A stretch of 30,001 nt of DNA from Planctomycetota bacterium (GTDB lineage Bacteria; Planctomycetota; Planctomycetia; Isosphaerales; Isosphaeraceae): assembly GCA_021777685.1 (NCBI GenBank), contig JAJYDH010000008.1, forward strand, positions 1 through 30,001, written 5' to 3'. A program made the translations under genes and the position numbers. The first letter of the stretch is position 1. Every line of letters begins with the position of its first letter. Positions 8,350 through 14,982 of the stretch are shown piece by piece. Under the pieces are notes generated by a model. The model had not been told where the DNA came from and ran no database searches. It was given only the letters and a program-made list of their open reading frames with translations.

Positions 8350-8444
8350 CCGGCCGGCCGACTTTCAGCCCGGTCGTCCGGAAAGTGCCGGTCGGCGGCG
8401 AGAAAAGGTTCAAGATCCGGGCCGATCTCGCCGAGAAGTCGCCG

Positions 8445-8473
8445 TTGACTCCCCAGGTCGCCCCGAGTACCAT
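8445..8473 (+). promoter_or_regulatory. Sigma70-like promoter of the secreted unknown gene
   Basis: TTGACT (8445-8450), a 17-bp spacer and TACCAT (8468-8473) match the vegetative consensus fairly well. The predicted start is about 55 bp before the ATG at 8536. It diverges from the minus-strand promoter at 8321-8349, with about 95 bp between the two -35 elements. Confidence 0.55.
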
Positions 8474-8535
8474 CCCGCGCCTCCGGATGGGGCTCTAGGA
8501 TGGACGGACCGGGCACGAGGCAAGGAGGTCGGCTC

Positions 8536-10152
8536 ATGGCGACTGGATCGGGACTTCTCGCGTTGGCGATGCTGGCGGCCGGGGGCCCTTCGCCCTCCGA
8601 TGTCGACGCGAACGGCTTCCGGGTGAAGCTCAGGGTGCTCACGATGGACGGCCTGGAGTGGCGATCGGCCTCGTACGCCCGGCTCCAGGCGGTCGGCCGT
8701 CAGGGGACCTCGGCCATCTGGACGGCCGACCGGGCGCTCGCCTCCGCACTGGCCGATCGGGCCAGGTCGAAGATCGACTGCCCGATCGTGACAGGCAAGG
8801 GGAACGCGACCCTCTGCCGGTCGGACGTCATCGCCTACGTCGCGGCGGTCGACCGAGTGGCCGACGGCCCGATCAACCAGTCCACCTCGCTCGCCTTCCT
8901 CCCCCGCCCCGACCGGATCGAGGCCGGTTTCGCCCTCAACGTCGCCGCGCGGCGGATCGACCAGGGGTTCCTGACCCGGTTGACCCTCGACGAGCGGTGC
9001 GTCGACGCCCTCCATGAGGTGCCCCAGACCGAGGCGGTCCGCCCGTCGACGGCGAAGGCCCCCCGGACCCCGGCCGAGGTCGGCCGCGAGATCATCAATG
9101 TCGTCATGTGCGGCGATCAGGCCGACGCCGGCCGGTCGATCTCCTGCAAGGTGCAGGTCCCGGAGGTCTCGATCTGCCGGATCGACGGCGAATGGCTGAT
9201 CCCGACCGATGGCGTCCTGCTCGTGAGCCTGGGCGTCAAGACCGTGGCCGACGACAAGGGCATGGCCGTGGTCCGCGAGCGGCTCGCGGTCATCGAGGTC
9301 GACGGGGCTGACGCAACGCCGGGCCGGCCGGAAGCCCGGGCCGACGCCGCCCCGCCGATGCCCTTCCAGTACGCCCGGCTCCCGATGCCGGCCGCGCCGG
9401 CGCGGTCGATGCCCGAGCCGCTCGACCCGGACGGCAACCTCGTCGACCTCCCGCCCCTGCCCGAGGCCGTCGCCTCGGCCGACCTCGAGCGGATCAAGCC
9501 CGCCCCGAACCAGCCGAGCCCGCAGACCCAAATCTTCCCCTCCCCCTCCTTCGACCCCGAGCGCGACACCGAACTGGCCAGGACCAGCTTCGACGCCGAG
9601 AACCCGGCCGCGAAGCGGCCCCCCTCGGCGCACGGTTCGGAGGCCCAGGCCCGGATTCGCCTGCTCGAACGGGCGATCGACGCCCTGGAGAAGGCCGCCC
9701 AGGGCGCGGACCTCGACACCTTCGAGGTCGACTTCAAGGAGCTGAAAGCCGCCGCGACCGGCTGCGAGAAGTGCGACGCCGACGAGCGAGAATGCCCGCT
9801 CGCCTCGGCCTCGTCGATGCCGCCCGGCGGCCTCAAGCTCGCCTCCGAGACGACGGCCCAGCTCGGCGTCACCGTCAAGAAGGCGGATGGCTCCAACTCG
9901 CTGGAAATCTCCGGAAGCCTGAACGAGGCTCTCAAGGCCCCCGGCCGGACCGAGACGACGGTCATCCCGCTCGGCGGCAAGCTCGCGCTGGAGATCAGGG
10001 CCACCGTCGTCCCCAGCCCCGCCGACAAGGGTCCGACCGACCGGAAGGAAAGCGACTGGTGCGGGACCGCCGAGGCTTTGGGGAAGATGCCCCAAATGCG
10101 GAAGCCCGAGTCCCAGGCGAAGCAGGGCGATCCCTCGGCCTCGCCCCGGTAA
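8536..10152 (+). CDS. Secreted planctomycete protein of unknown function, cysteine-containing
   Basis: A 538-residue protein that I do not recognise as a named family. AAGGAGGT at 8522-8529 fixes the ATG at 8536. The N-terminus (MATGSGLLALAMLAAGG) is a short signal peptide. Residues 30-256 form a beta-rich domain (VKLRVLTMDGLEW, ATLCRSDVIAYVA, WLIPTDGVLLVSLGVKTVAD, VVRERLAVIEVD). The PTDG-LLVSLG stretch loosely recalls the end of secretin domains, but this is a weak resemblance. Residues 260-370 are Pro/Ala-rich and probably disordered. A short helix (371-408) leads into GCEKCDADEREC (Cys410, 413, 420), a possible metal or disulfide cluster. A further beta-rich part follows (431-493). Ten cysteines in an exported protein suggest disulfides. 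It is monocistronic and followed by a clear terminator. Confidence 0.8.
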   Translation: MATGSGLLALAMLAAGGPSPSDVDANGFRVKLRVLTMDGLEWRSASYARLQAVGRQGTSAIWTADRALASALADRARSKIDCPIVTGKGNATLCRSDVIAYVAAVDRVADGPINQSTSLAFLPRPDRIEAGFALNVAARRIDQGFLTRLTLDERCVDALHEVPQTEAVRPSTAKAPRTPAEVGREIINVVMCGDQADAGRSISCKVQVPEVSICRIDGEWLIPTDGVLLVSLGVKTVADDKGMAVVRERLAVIEVDGADATPGRPEARADAAPPMPFQYARLPMPAAPARSMPEPLDPDGNLVDLPPLPEAVASADLERIKPAPNQPSPQTQIFPSPSFDPERDTELARTSFDAENPAAKRPPSAHGSEAQARIRLLERAIDALEKAAQGADLDTFEVDFKELKAAATGCEKCDADERECPLASASSMPPGGLKLASETTAQLGVTVKKADGSNSLEISGSLNEALKAPGRTETTVIPLGGKLALEIRATVVPSPADKGPTDRKESDWCGTAEALGKMPQMRKPESQAKQGDPSASPR

Positions 10153-10170
10153 AGACGAACCCAAATGACG

Positions 10171-10209
10171 AAGGGCGGGCCGGCCTCGACTCGGGGTCCG
10201 CCCGCCCTT
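10171..10209 (+). terminator. Intrinsic terminator
   Basis: AAGGGCGGGC (10171-10180) pairs perfectly with GCCCGCCCTT (10200-10209) and is followed by TCTTCGTT. It lies 18 bp after the stop of the secreted unknown gene. This is a GC-rich stem with a short pyrimidine tract, in the right place and direction. Confidence 0.8.
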
Positions 10210-10323
10210 TCTTCGTTCCATCACCTCAAATTTGGAAATCGTGTGATAATCGTGGCGCGTTTCGGGCGAATGTAAGCTCGGTCTCCTGACGGCCGACGAT
10301 CGGGCATCGGACAACATCGCATC

Positions 10324-10393
10324 GGGTGGGTCGAGCTTCGAGCGAGACTCCCCACGCATCGCTGGTGGGGCTCGCCCGAAGCTCGACCCACCC
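10324..10393. repeat. Long imperfect hairpin element (REP/MITE-like)
   Basis: The outer arms 10324-10340 (GGGTGGGTCGAGCTTCG) and 10377-10393 are exactly complementary over 17 bases. The inner parts GCGAG/CTCGC and CCCCAC/GTGGGG extend the pairing to 28 bp, with a three-base bulge and a nine-base loop. It is non-coding and intergenic. The outer-arm sequence looks like a dispersed bacterial palindromic repeat, but only this copy lies in the window. Confidence 0.7.
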
Positions 10394-10618
10394 TACGAGA
10401 CCCTTCTGATTCCCGAGAGGAAATCATCCAGCATCGCGTAACCTCTATTTCGTCAGGATGATCGGTCATTGGCTTTGAATGGGAAGGGCAGGTTCGGCGT
10501 GCCAAACGGGCTCAGCACGATCGCGAGCGGGGGGCTTTTCCCTCTTGGATCGATCTCCCAGGCCTGTCCGGATCGGGTCGAACCCGGACCTTCCCAGGGC
10601 TTACCTCCTCAACCCGAT

Positions 10619-10648
10619 TTGACCATGCTCCGGCGGCCGAAGTACGTT
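10619..10648 (+). promoter_or_regulatory. Weak promoter candidate for nadE
   Basis: TTGACC (10619-10624) and TACGTT (10643-10648) are separated by 18 bp, with about 48 bp from the -10 to the nadE start. The -35 is good and the -10 poor. It is the best site seen in the upstream gap. Confidence 0.3.
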
Positions 10649-10695
10649 GGGTTTGTCTTGAGATCCGGCTTCGTCGGGCATCGGAAGGGACGATC

Positions 10696-12783
10696 ATGGG
10701 CGTAACCCATCAGGCACACCTCGCGGCGGCCTCGCTCAACCAGACGGTCGGCGACTGGGAGGGGAACGAACGGCGCATCCGCGAGGTGATCGGTCGCGCC
10801 CGCGAGGTCGGCGCCAGGCTCCTGCTCCTTCCCGAGATGTGCGTCCCGGGCTACAGCCTGGGGGACCGCCTGCTCCGGCTCGGCACGATCGAGCGGTCGT
10901 GGGACCAGGTCATCCGCCTGCTCGACGCGACCGAGGGGATCGCCGTCGCGGTCGGCCTGCCGATCCAGTTCGAGGGCGTCCTCTTCAACGCGATGGCTTT
11001 GATTGCCGACAAAAAGCTCGTCGGCCTCGCGGCCAAGGAGAACCTCGCGACCGGCGACGTCGAGTACGAGAACCGCTATTTCCTCCCCTGGCCTCACGGC
11101 CGTCGGGTCGATTTCCGGGGGCCCGACGGGACCGTGACCCCACTGGGGACCCAGATGTTCCACCTGCCCGGCCTGGGTACGGTCGCCTTCGAGATCTGCG
11201 AGGACGCCTGGAAGGGGCTCCGGCCCGGCTCGACCTACGCCCTCGCCGGCGCCGAGATCCTGCTCAACCCCTCGGCGTCGTGGTTCTCGATCGGAAAGCA
11301 CCGGACCCGTCGAAGGCTGGTCTCACAGGTGAGCCAAGAAGACCATTGCGTCTACCTCTATACCTCGCTGCTCGGCTGCGACGCCACCCGCCTCATCTTC
11401 GACGGGTCCGTCTTCATCGCGGTCGACGGCCGGATCGAGGCCGAGGGGCGCCGGTTCCTGTTCACCCAGGACTACGAGCTGATTCACCGGGTGGTCGACC
11501 TCCGCGAGGTCCGGCACGTCCGGATGGAGGAAGGCTCGTGGCGCGACCAAAATTCACGCGCCCAGTGGGGTGCCTACGGTGAGGCCCCCGGGGTGGTCCG
11601 GCTGGAGGGGGATTATTCGACCAAGGAACTCGCCCCGCCGCCGCCCCCCTACTGGGTCCCGCCCGAGCCCGGACATCCCGACCCTTCGCTTCGTTATCTG
11701 GAAGACTCCGTCCTCGGCGGGCGGAAGATCGGCGAGCGCGACCTGAACCACCTCGAACTCGAATTGGCTTTGTCTTTGGCGCTCCGCGACTACACCCGGA
11801 AGACCGGCATCAGGACCTGCTGCCTGGCGCTCTCGGGCGGCCGGGACAGCTCGATGGTCGCGCTGCTCGTCCAGCGGATGCACCGCTACGGCCGGCCGGA
11901 CCTCGATCCCGAGGCGCTGGCCTCGCTGGTCCGCGATCGCTTCCTCTGTGCCTACCTCGCCACGGAAAACTCGGGCCCGAAGACTCGCGAGGCCGCGCGG
12001 GCCGTCGCCGAGGAGCTGGGGGCGTCGTTCATCGACGGCAAGATCCAGCCCGCCCTGACCGCGGCCCACGAGGTCGTCGAGTCGATGACCGGCGAGCCCC
12101 TGAGCTGGGACAACCCCCGCCACGACATCACCTTGCAGAACATCCAGGCCAGGGTCCGGGGGATGCTGATCTGGACCATCGCCAACCTGCACAACGCCCT
12201 CCTGCTCGTCACCAGCAACAAGAGCGAGGCGGCCGTCGGCTACACGACGATGGACGGCGACTCCAGCGGCGGCCTCGCCCCGATCGCCGACGTCCCCAAG
12301 AGCCTCATCAAGCTCTACCTCGACTGGGCGGCCGACTTCCACGGGCTGGAGTCGCTGGAGAAGATCAAGGCGATGGAGGCCAGCGCCGAGCTTCGCCCCC
12401 CCGGCCAGGAGCAGACCGACGAGGCCGACCTGATGCCCTTCCCGGTCCTGGATCAACTCATGTACGCCTTCGTCCAGCTCGCGCTCGACCCGCTGGAGAT
12501 CCTCCGCCGCTACTGGCCGGCGATGCGAGATTATTACGCGAACGACCTCGCCCGGTTCGCCGCCGACATCCGCAAGTTCGTCCGACTGTTCTGTTTCGCC
12601 CAGTGGAAGCGCGAGCGGTTCGCGATCAGCTTCCGGGTCACCGCCTTCGACCTCGACCCCAAGACCGGCTTCCGCTTCCCCCCCGTCCAGGCCCCGTTCA
12701 CCGAGGAACTGGCCGAGATGGATAATTATGTTCATGCAATTAATTCATCCAGGGTTTCGTCGGAAATCGTCCCCCGGGGCTGA
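10696..12783 (+). CDS. nadE: Glutamine-dependent NAD+ synthetase
   Basis: A 695-residue two-domain enzyme that makes NAD+ from nicotinic acid adenine dinucleotide, ATP and glutamine in the cytoplasm. The N-terminal nitrilase-type glutaminase has its Glu-Lys-Cys triad in LLPEMC (Glu47), AAKENLA (Lys114) and FEICEDAW (Cys168). The C-terminal synthetase has the ATP pyrophosphatase P-loop LSGGRDSS (380-386), then CAYLATENSG, NIQARVRGM, TSNKSEAAVGYTTMDGD and GGLAPIADVPKS, all diagnostic for NadE. The last part includes KRERFAISFRVTAFDLDPKTGFRFP. The ATG at 10696 follows GGAAGGGA by six bases. Length is typical for the long, glutamine-using form. Its final 52 bases overlap the 3' end of a membrane-protein gene on the other strand. 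Confidence 0.97.
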   Translation: MGVTHQAHLAAASLNQTVGDWEGNERRIREVIGRAREVGARLLLLPEMCVPGYSLGDRLLRLGTIERSWDQVIRLLDATEGIAVAVGLPIQFEGVLFNAMALIADKKLVGLAAKENLATGDVEYENRYFLPWPHGRRVDFRGPDGTVTPLGTQMFHLPGLGTVAFEICEDAWKGLRPGSTYALAGAEILLNPSASWFSIGKHRTRRRLVSQVSQEDHCVYLYTSLLGCDATRLIFDGSVFIAVDGRIEAEGRRFLFTQDYELIHRVVDLREVRHVRMEEGSWRDQNSRAQWGAYGEAPGVVRLEGDYSTKELAPPPPPYWVPPEPGHPDPSLRYLEDSVLGGRKIGERDLNHLELELALSLALRDYTRKTGIRTCCLALSGGRDSSMVALLVQRMHRYGRPDLDPEALASLVRDRFLCAYLATENSGPKTREAARAVAEELGASFIDGKIQPALTAAHEVVESMTGEPLSWDNPRHDITLQNIQARVRGMLIWTIANLHNALLLVTSNKSEAAVGYTTMDGDSSGGLAPIADVPKSLIKLYLDWAADFHGLESLEKIKAMEASAELRPPGQEQTDEADLMPFPVLDQLMYAFVQLALDPLEILRRYWPAMRDYYANDLARFAADIRKFVRLFCFAQWKRERFAISFRVTAFDLDPKTGFRFPPVQAPFTEELAEMDNYVHAINSSRVSSEIVPRG

Positions 12784-13670
12784 TCTTTCGGTTCTCCGAT
12801 CCACCCTCGCCAGGCAGGTCCGAGTCGAGCGGCGATCGGGCGGCCGAGGAGGAGGACGATCGCGAGCCAGATCAGGCCCATCGACTGGCCCACCGGCCAC
12901 ACCCAGGGGGGGGTCAGCAGATAGTATCCCAGGTATGTCGATGTCAGGAGACCGACCGCGAGAAACAGGCTCCCCCCGGCCCATTCGGTCCAGGTCCACG
13001 GGCGTCGCCCGATCCGCTCGGCCAGCGCCCCGGCGGCCGGGACGCCGGAAAGCAGGCCGAACGGGATCTGAACGGCCAGCAAACATGCCCTCCAGGCCAG
13101 ATCCCCCCCGACTCCCGATCCGAACCCTTGCGAGGGCGAGATCAAGGCGATCCCTTCGCCCTGGAAAACGGCGAGCGGTCCCGAGATCGACAGGGTGGCC
13201 AATCCGGCCAGGGCCAGGGATTTCGACCAGGGAGGCAGGCGATTTCGGGCGAGTCGGAGGGCCGCCATTCCGGCCAGGATCACGGGCACTTCCACACCGA
13301 CCACGGCCCAACGCCGTCGTCGGTAGGCGTGAGGTAGGCGGTCCATCCCCGGGAAGGCCGAATCAAGCCTGCGGATGATCCCGTCGACGTTCAGATCCTG
13401 CCGTTCGGACAGAGCCGCCGCCATCACCAAAATGGCCAGCCACTCCGAAGATCGGGGCATCCGTCGATACAATGCAAGCCGGACCAGGACGACGACCGAG
13501 ACCGCCAACGACAGGCCGTCGACCAGTTGGAGCAGGTCGAAGACGACCTGCACCCAGCCCGGCATGTACAGGGCAATCCGCGCGGGGGTCGCTCCGATCG
13601 CCATCGCGACGCCCGCGACCAGGGCCATCGCGTCGACCAGCGTCATCGATCGGGGCTCGGTTCGGCTCAA
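12732..13670 (-). CDS. Multi-pass membrane protein, tandem paralog 2
   Basis: An unrecognised 312-residue integral membrane protein with about seven to eight hydrophobic segments (for example AMALVAGVAMAIGA, VQVVFDLLQLVDGLSLAVSV, WLAILVMAAAL, VVGVEVPVILAGMAAL, LALAGLATLSISGPLAVF, GLIWLAIVLLLG). It is a clear paralog of its upstream neighbour: both start with RxEPRSMTLVDAMALV and share YRRMPR-SEWL, LNVDG, PPWSK/APWSK, SGPLAVF and RPW-WTEW. The start is a TTG at 13670 overlapping the neighbour's stop, preceded by GGGGAG. An ATG at 13646 is the alternative, but it would drop the conserved PEPRS-type segment. The two copies have diverged to roughly half identity, so both appear maintained. Its 3' end overlaps nadE in antisense. 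Function is unknown. Confidence 0.8.
   Translation of the reverse strand: MSRTEPRSMTLVDAMALVAGVAMAIGATPARIALYMPGWVQVVFDLLQLVDGLSLAVSVVVLVRLALYRRMPRSSEWLAILVMAAALSERQDLNVDGIIRRLDSAFPGMDRLPHAYRRRRWAVVGVEVPVILAGMAALRLARNRLPPWSKSLALAGLATLSISGPLAVFQGEGIALISPSQGFGSGVGGDLAWRACLLAVQIPFGLLSGVPAAGALAERIGRRPWTWTEWAGGSLFLAVGLLTSTYLGYYLLTPPWVWPVGQSMGLIWLAIVLLLGRPIAARLGPAWRGWIGEPKDQPRGTISDETLDELIA
13617..13660 (-). repeat. Direct repeat copy A (44 bp, paralog 5' end)
   Basis: Bases 13617-13660 are identical to 14567-14610 over all 44 positions. They encode the shared PRSMTLVDAMALV part of the two tandem membrane-protein genes. The rest of the two genes is far less similar. Confidence 0.9.
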
Positions 13671-14620
13671 GTCGTCTCCCCTCCCCGGGCGGAGGGCCCG
13701 ACGATCCTGGGCCGAGCCGATCGATCGAGCGGCCCGCTCATGGTCTCGCCGAACCAGCCCGGCCCCACCCGGAAGACGAGCATCCGGGCCAGCAAGAAGG
13801 CGACGACCAGCCAGGCGAGGGTCATCGCGTGCTCGGCGATCCAGCCTCCCGAAGGGATCGGGAACTCATTCCGATCGAAGATGACCGTGATCGTGCCGAG
13901 GATGAGAGCCAGGCTCGCCCCGACCCACTCGGTCCATCCCCAGGGTCGGCCCTCGACCCTCTCCGCCAGCGCCGCCACGGCGGGAACTCCGAACAGCAAT
14001 CCCATCGGCAGTTGGGCCAGGAGCCAGAACGATTTCCGGAGCAGGATCGGGCCCATCCCCGGGCCGAAGCCGCCCGAGGGAGTGACCAGATCGGCCCCCT
14101 GGAGCCCGAAAACGGCCAGGGGGCCGGAGATCGCCAGCGTCGCCAGTCCGGCCAGGCCCAGGGCCTTCGACCAGGGCGCGAGTCGATCTCGAAGGAGCCG
14201 AGACGCGGCGAGCCCGACGACGAGGAAGACCAACTCGACGCCCGCGATCGCCCAACGCCAGCCGCCGAAGTCGATCGGCGAGCGAGCCAGGCCCGGGAAC
14301 GACGCGTAGAGCCGGTTGACGAATCCATCAACATTCAATTCTTGCCGGCCGGCGAGCATCGAGGCCGTCACCAGGATCGACAGCCACTCTGAAGGCCGGG
14401 GCATCCGTCGATAACGGGCCAGGCGGGCCAGCACGACCGCCGAGAGGGCCAGCGAAAGCCCCCGGATCAGGTCGACCAGCCCGAAATAGGCCAGGACCCA
14501 GACCGCCGGCATGTGCATGAAGAACGACCGGCCCGGTATCGCGACGAAGGCCAGCGCGACGCCCAGGACCAGGGCCATCGCGTCGACCAGCGTCATCGAT
14601 CGGGGCTCGGGACGTCCCAT
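13667..14620 (-). CDS. Multi-pass membrane protein, tandem paralog 1
   Basis: A 317-residue integral membrane protein, paralog of the gene immediately downstream and of similar length. Hydrophobic segments include AMALVLGVALAFVAIPG, AVWVLAYFGLVDLIRGLSLALS, WLSILVTASMLAG, AIAGVELVFLVVGLAASRLL, LGLAGLATLAISGPLAVF and MTLAWLVVAFLLARMLV. The ATG at 14620 begins three bases after the stop of the small Tyr/Pro-rich gene, and its TGA overlaps the TTG start of paralog 2. The three are therefore very likely co-translated. A soluble loop containing GRQELNVDGFVNRLYASFPG is conserved between the paralogs and may be functional. No catalytic motif or known family is recognised; transport or sensing are possibilities only. 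Confidence 0.8.
   Translation of the reverse strand: MGRPEPRSMTLVDAMALVLGVALAFVAIPGRSFFMHMPAVWVLAYFGLVDLIRGLSLALSAVVLARLARYRRMPRPSEWLSILVTASMLAGRQELNVDGFVNRLYASFPGLARSPIDFGGWRWAIAGVELVFLVVGLAASRLLRDRLAPWSKALGLAGLATLAISGPLAVFGLQGADLVTPSGGFGPGMGPILLRKSFWLLAQLPMGLLFGVPAVAALAERVEGRPWGWTEWVGASLALILGTITVIFDRNEFPIPSGGWIAEHAMTLAWLVVAFLLARMLVFRVGPGWFGETMSGPLDRSARPRIVGPSARGGETT
14567..14610 (-). repeat. Direct repeat copy B (44 bp, paralog 5' end)
   Basis: Exact 44-bp match to 13617-13660, located at the same place in the first paralog, 950 bp away. Confidence 0.9.
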
Positions 14621-14623
14621 CGC

Positions 14624-14941
14624 CTACTGCCCGGGGCCGCGATGCGCCGGGTCGCGGGTCGGCAGCATCCAGGGCTTGGGATAGGGGAGGTGCCGGCCCG
14701 TGCTCCAGTCGTCGGTGTAGGGGCTCCGGTTGTACGGGAGGGGCTGCGAATAGTAGCCGCCCCGCGCCGGGGCCGCACGCTGGAAGAACCGGGGTTGCGC
14801 GGGCCGGGCGTACCGATACGCCGGCGCGGGGGCGTATTGATATTGATACTGGCCGAACGCCGAGCCGCCCCAGGTCAGGGCCAGGAGCCCGAGGACCGGG
14901 GCCGCGATCGATCGCGGCGAGAACCTGATGCGATGACTCAT
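14624..14941 (-). CDS. Small exported Tyr/Pro/Arg-rich protein
   Basis: A 105-residue protein with a signal peptide (RSIAAPVLGLLALTWGGSAFG, cleavage before QYQYQY). The mature part is low complexity, rich in Tyr, Pro, Arg and Gln (QYQYQYAPAPAYRYARPAQP, YYSQPLPYNRSPY), ending DPAHRGPGQ. The start codon ATG at 14941 follows a GGGGGG stretch by eight bases. Such compositions occur in small surface or matrix proteins, but nothing specific can be claimed. It sits 41 bp after the xylonate-dehydratase-like gene and three bases before the first membrane-protein paralog. It could therefore be an accessory of the membrane pair. Confidence 0.75.
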   Translation of the reverse strand: MSHRIRFSPRSIAAPVLGLLALTWGGSAFGQYQYQYAPAPAYRYARPAQPRFFQRAAPARGGYYSQPLPYNRSPYTDDWSTGRHLPYPKPWMLPTRDPAHRGPGQ

Positions 14942-14982
14942 CGGAGAATCCCCCCGTCAGAGGAAGGGCCGAGGGGCGGAAG

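Larger units (their letters stand above)
7960..8535. other. 576-bp divergent intergenic region
   Basis: This stretch separates the sedolisin from the plus-strand secreted protein. It contains two divergently oriented sigma70-like promoters (8321-8349 minus, 8445-8473 plus). It would leave a leader of about 355 bases on the sedolisin transcript. Small open frames exist (for example 8012-8242 minus and 8106-8327 plus), but they lack recognisable motifs and a convincing ribosome binding site. I recognise no RNA family. Confidence 0.6.
10153..10695. other. 543-bp intergenic region before nadE
   Basis: It holds, in order, the intrinsic terminator of the preceding gene, a 70-base imperfect hairpin element (10324-10393) and a weak promoter-like site (10619-10648). 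Base composition in 10220-10300 is lower in GC than the surroundings. I see no convincing gene; short open frames here have no ribosome binding site and no recognisable motif. Confidence 0.6.

Noticed and set aside
10221..10505. 94-codon minus-strand ORF before nadE
   Set aside because: It runs through the palindromic hairpin, has no supporting start signals and shows no protein-like motif.
10561..10625. tRNA T-arm-like sequence on the minus strand (GGGTTCGACCC)
   Set aside because: The bases flanking the loop do not form a 5-bp T stem in tRNA register, and no matching acceptor or anticodon arm was found.
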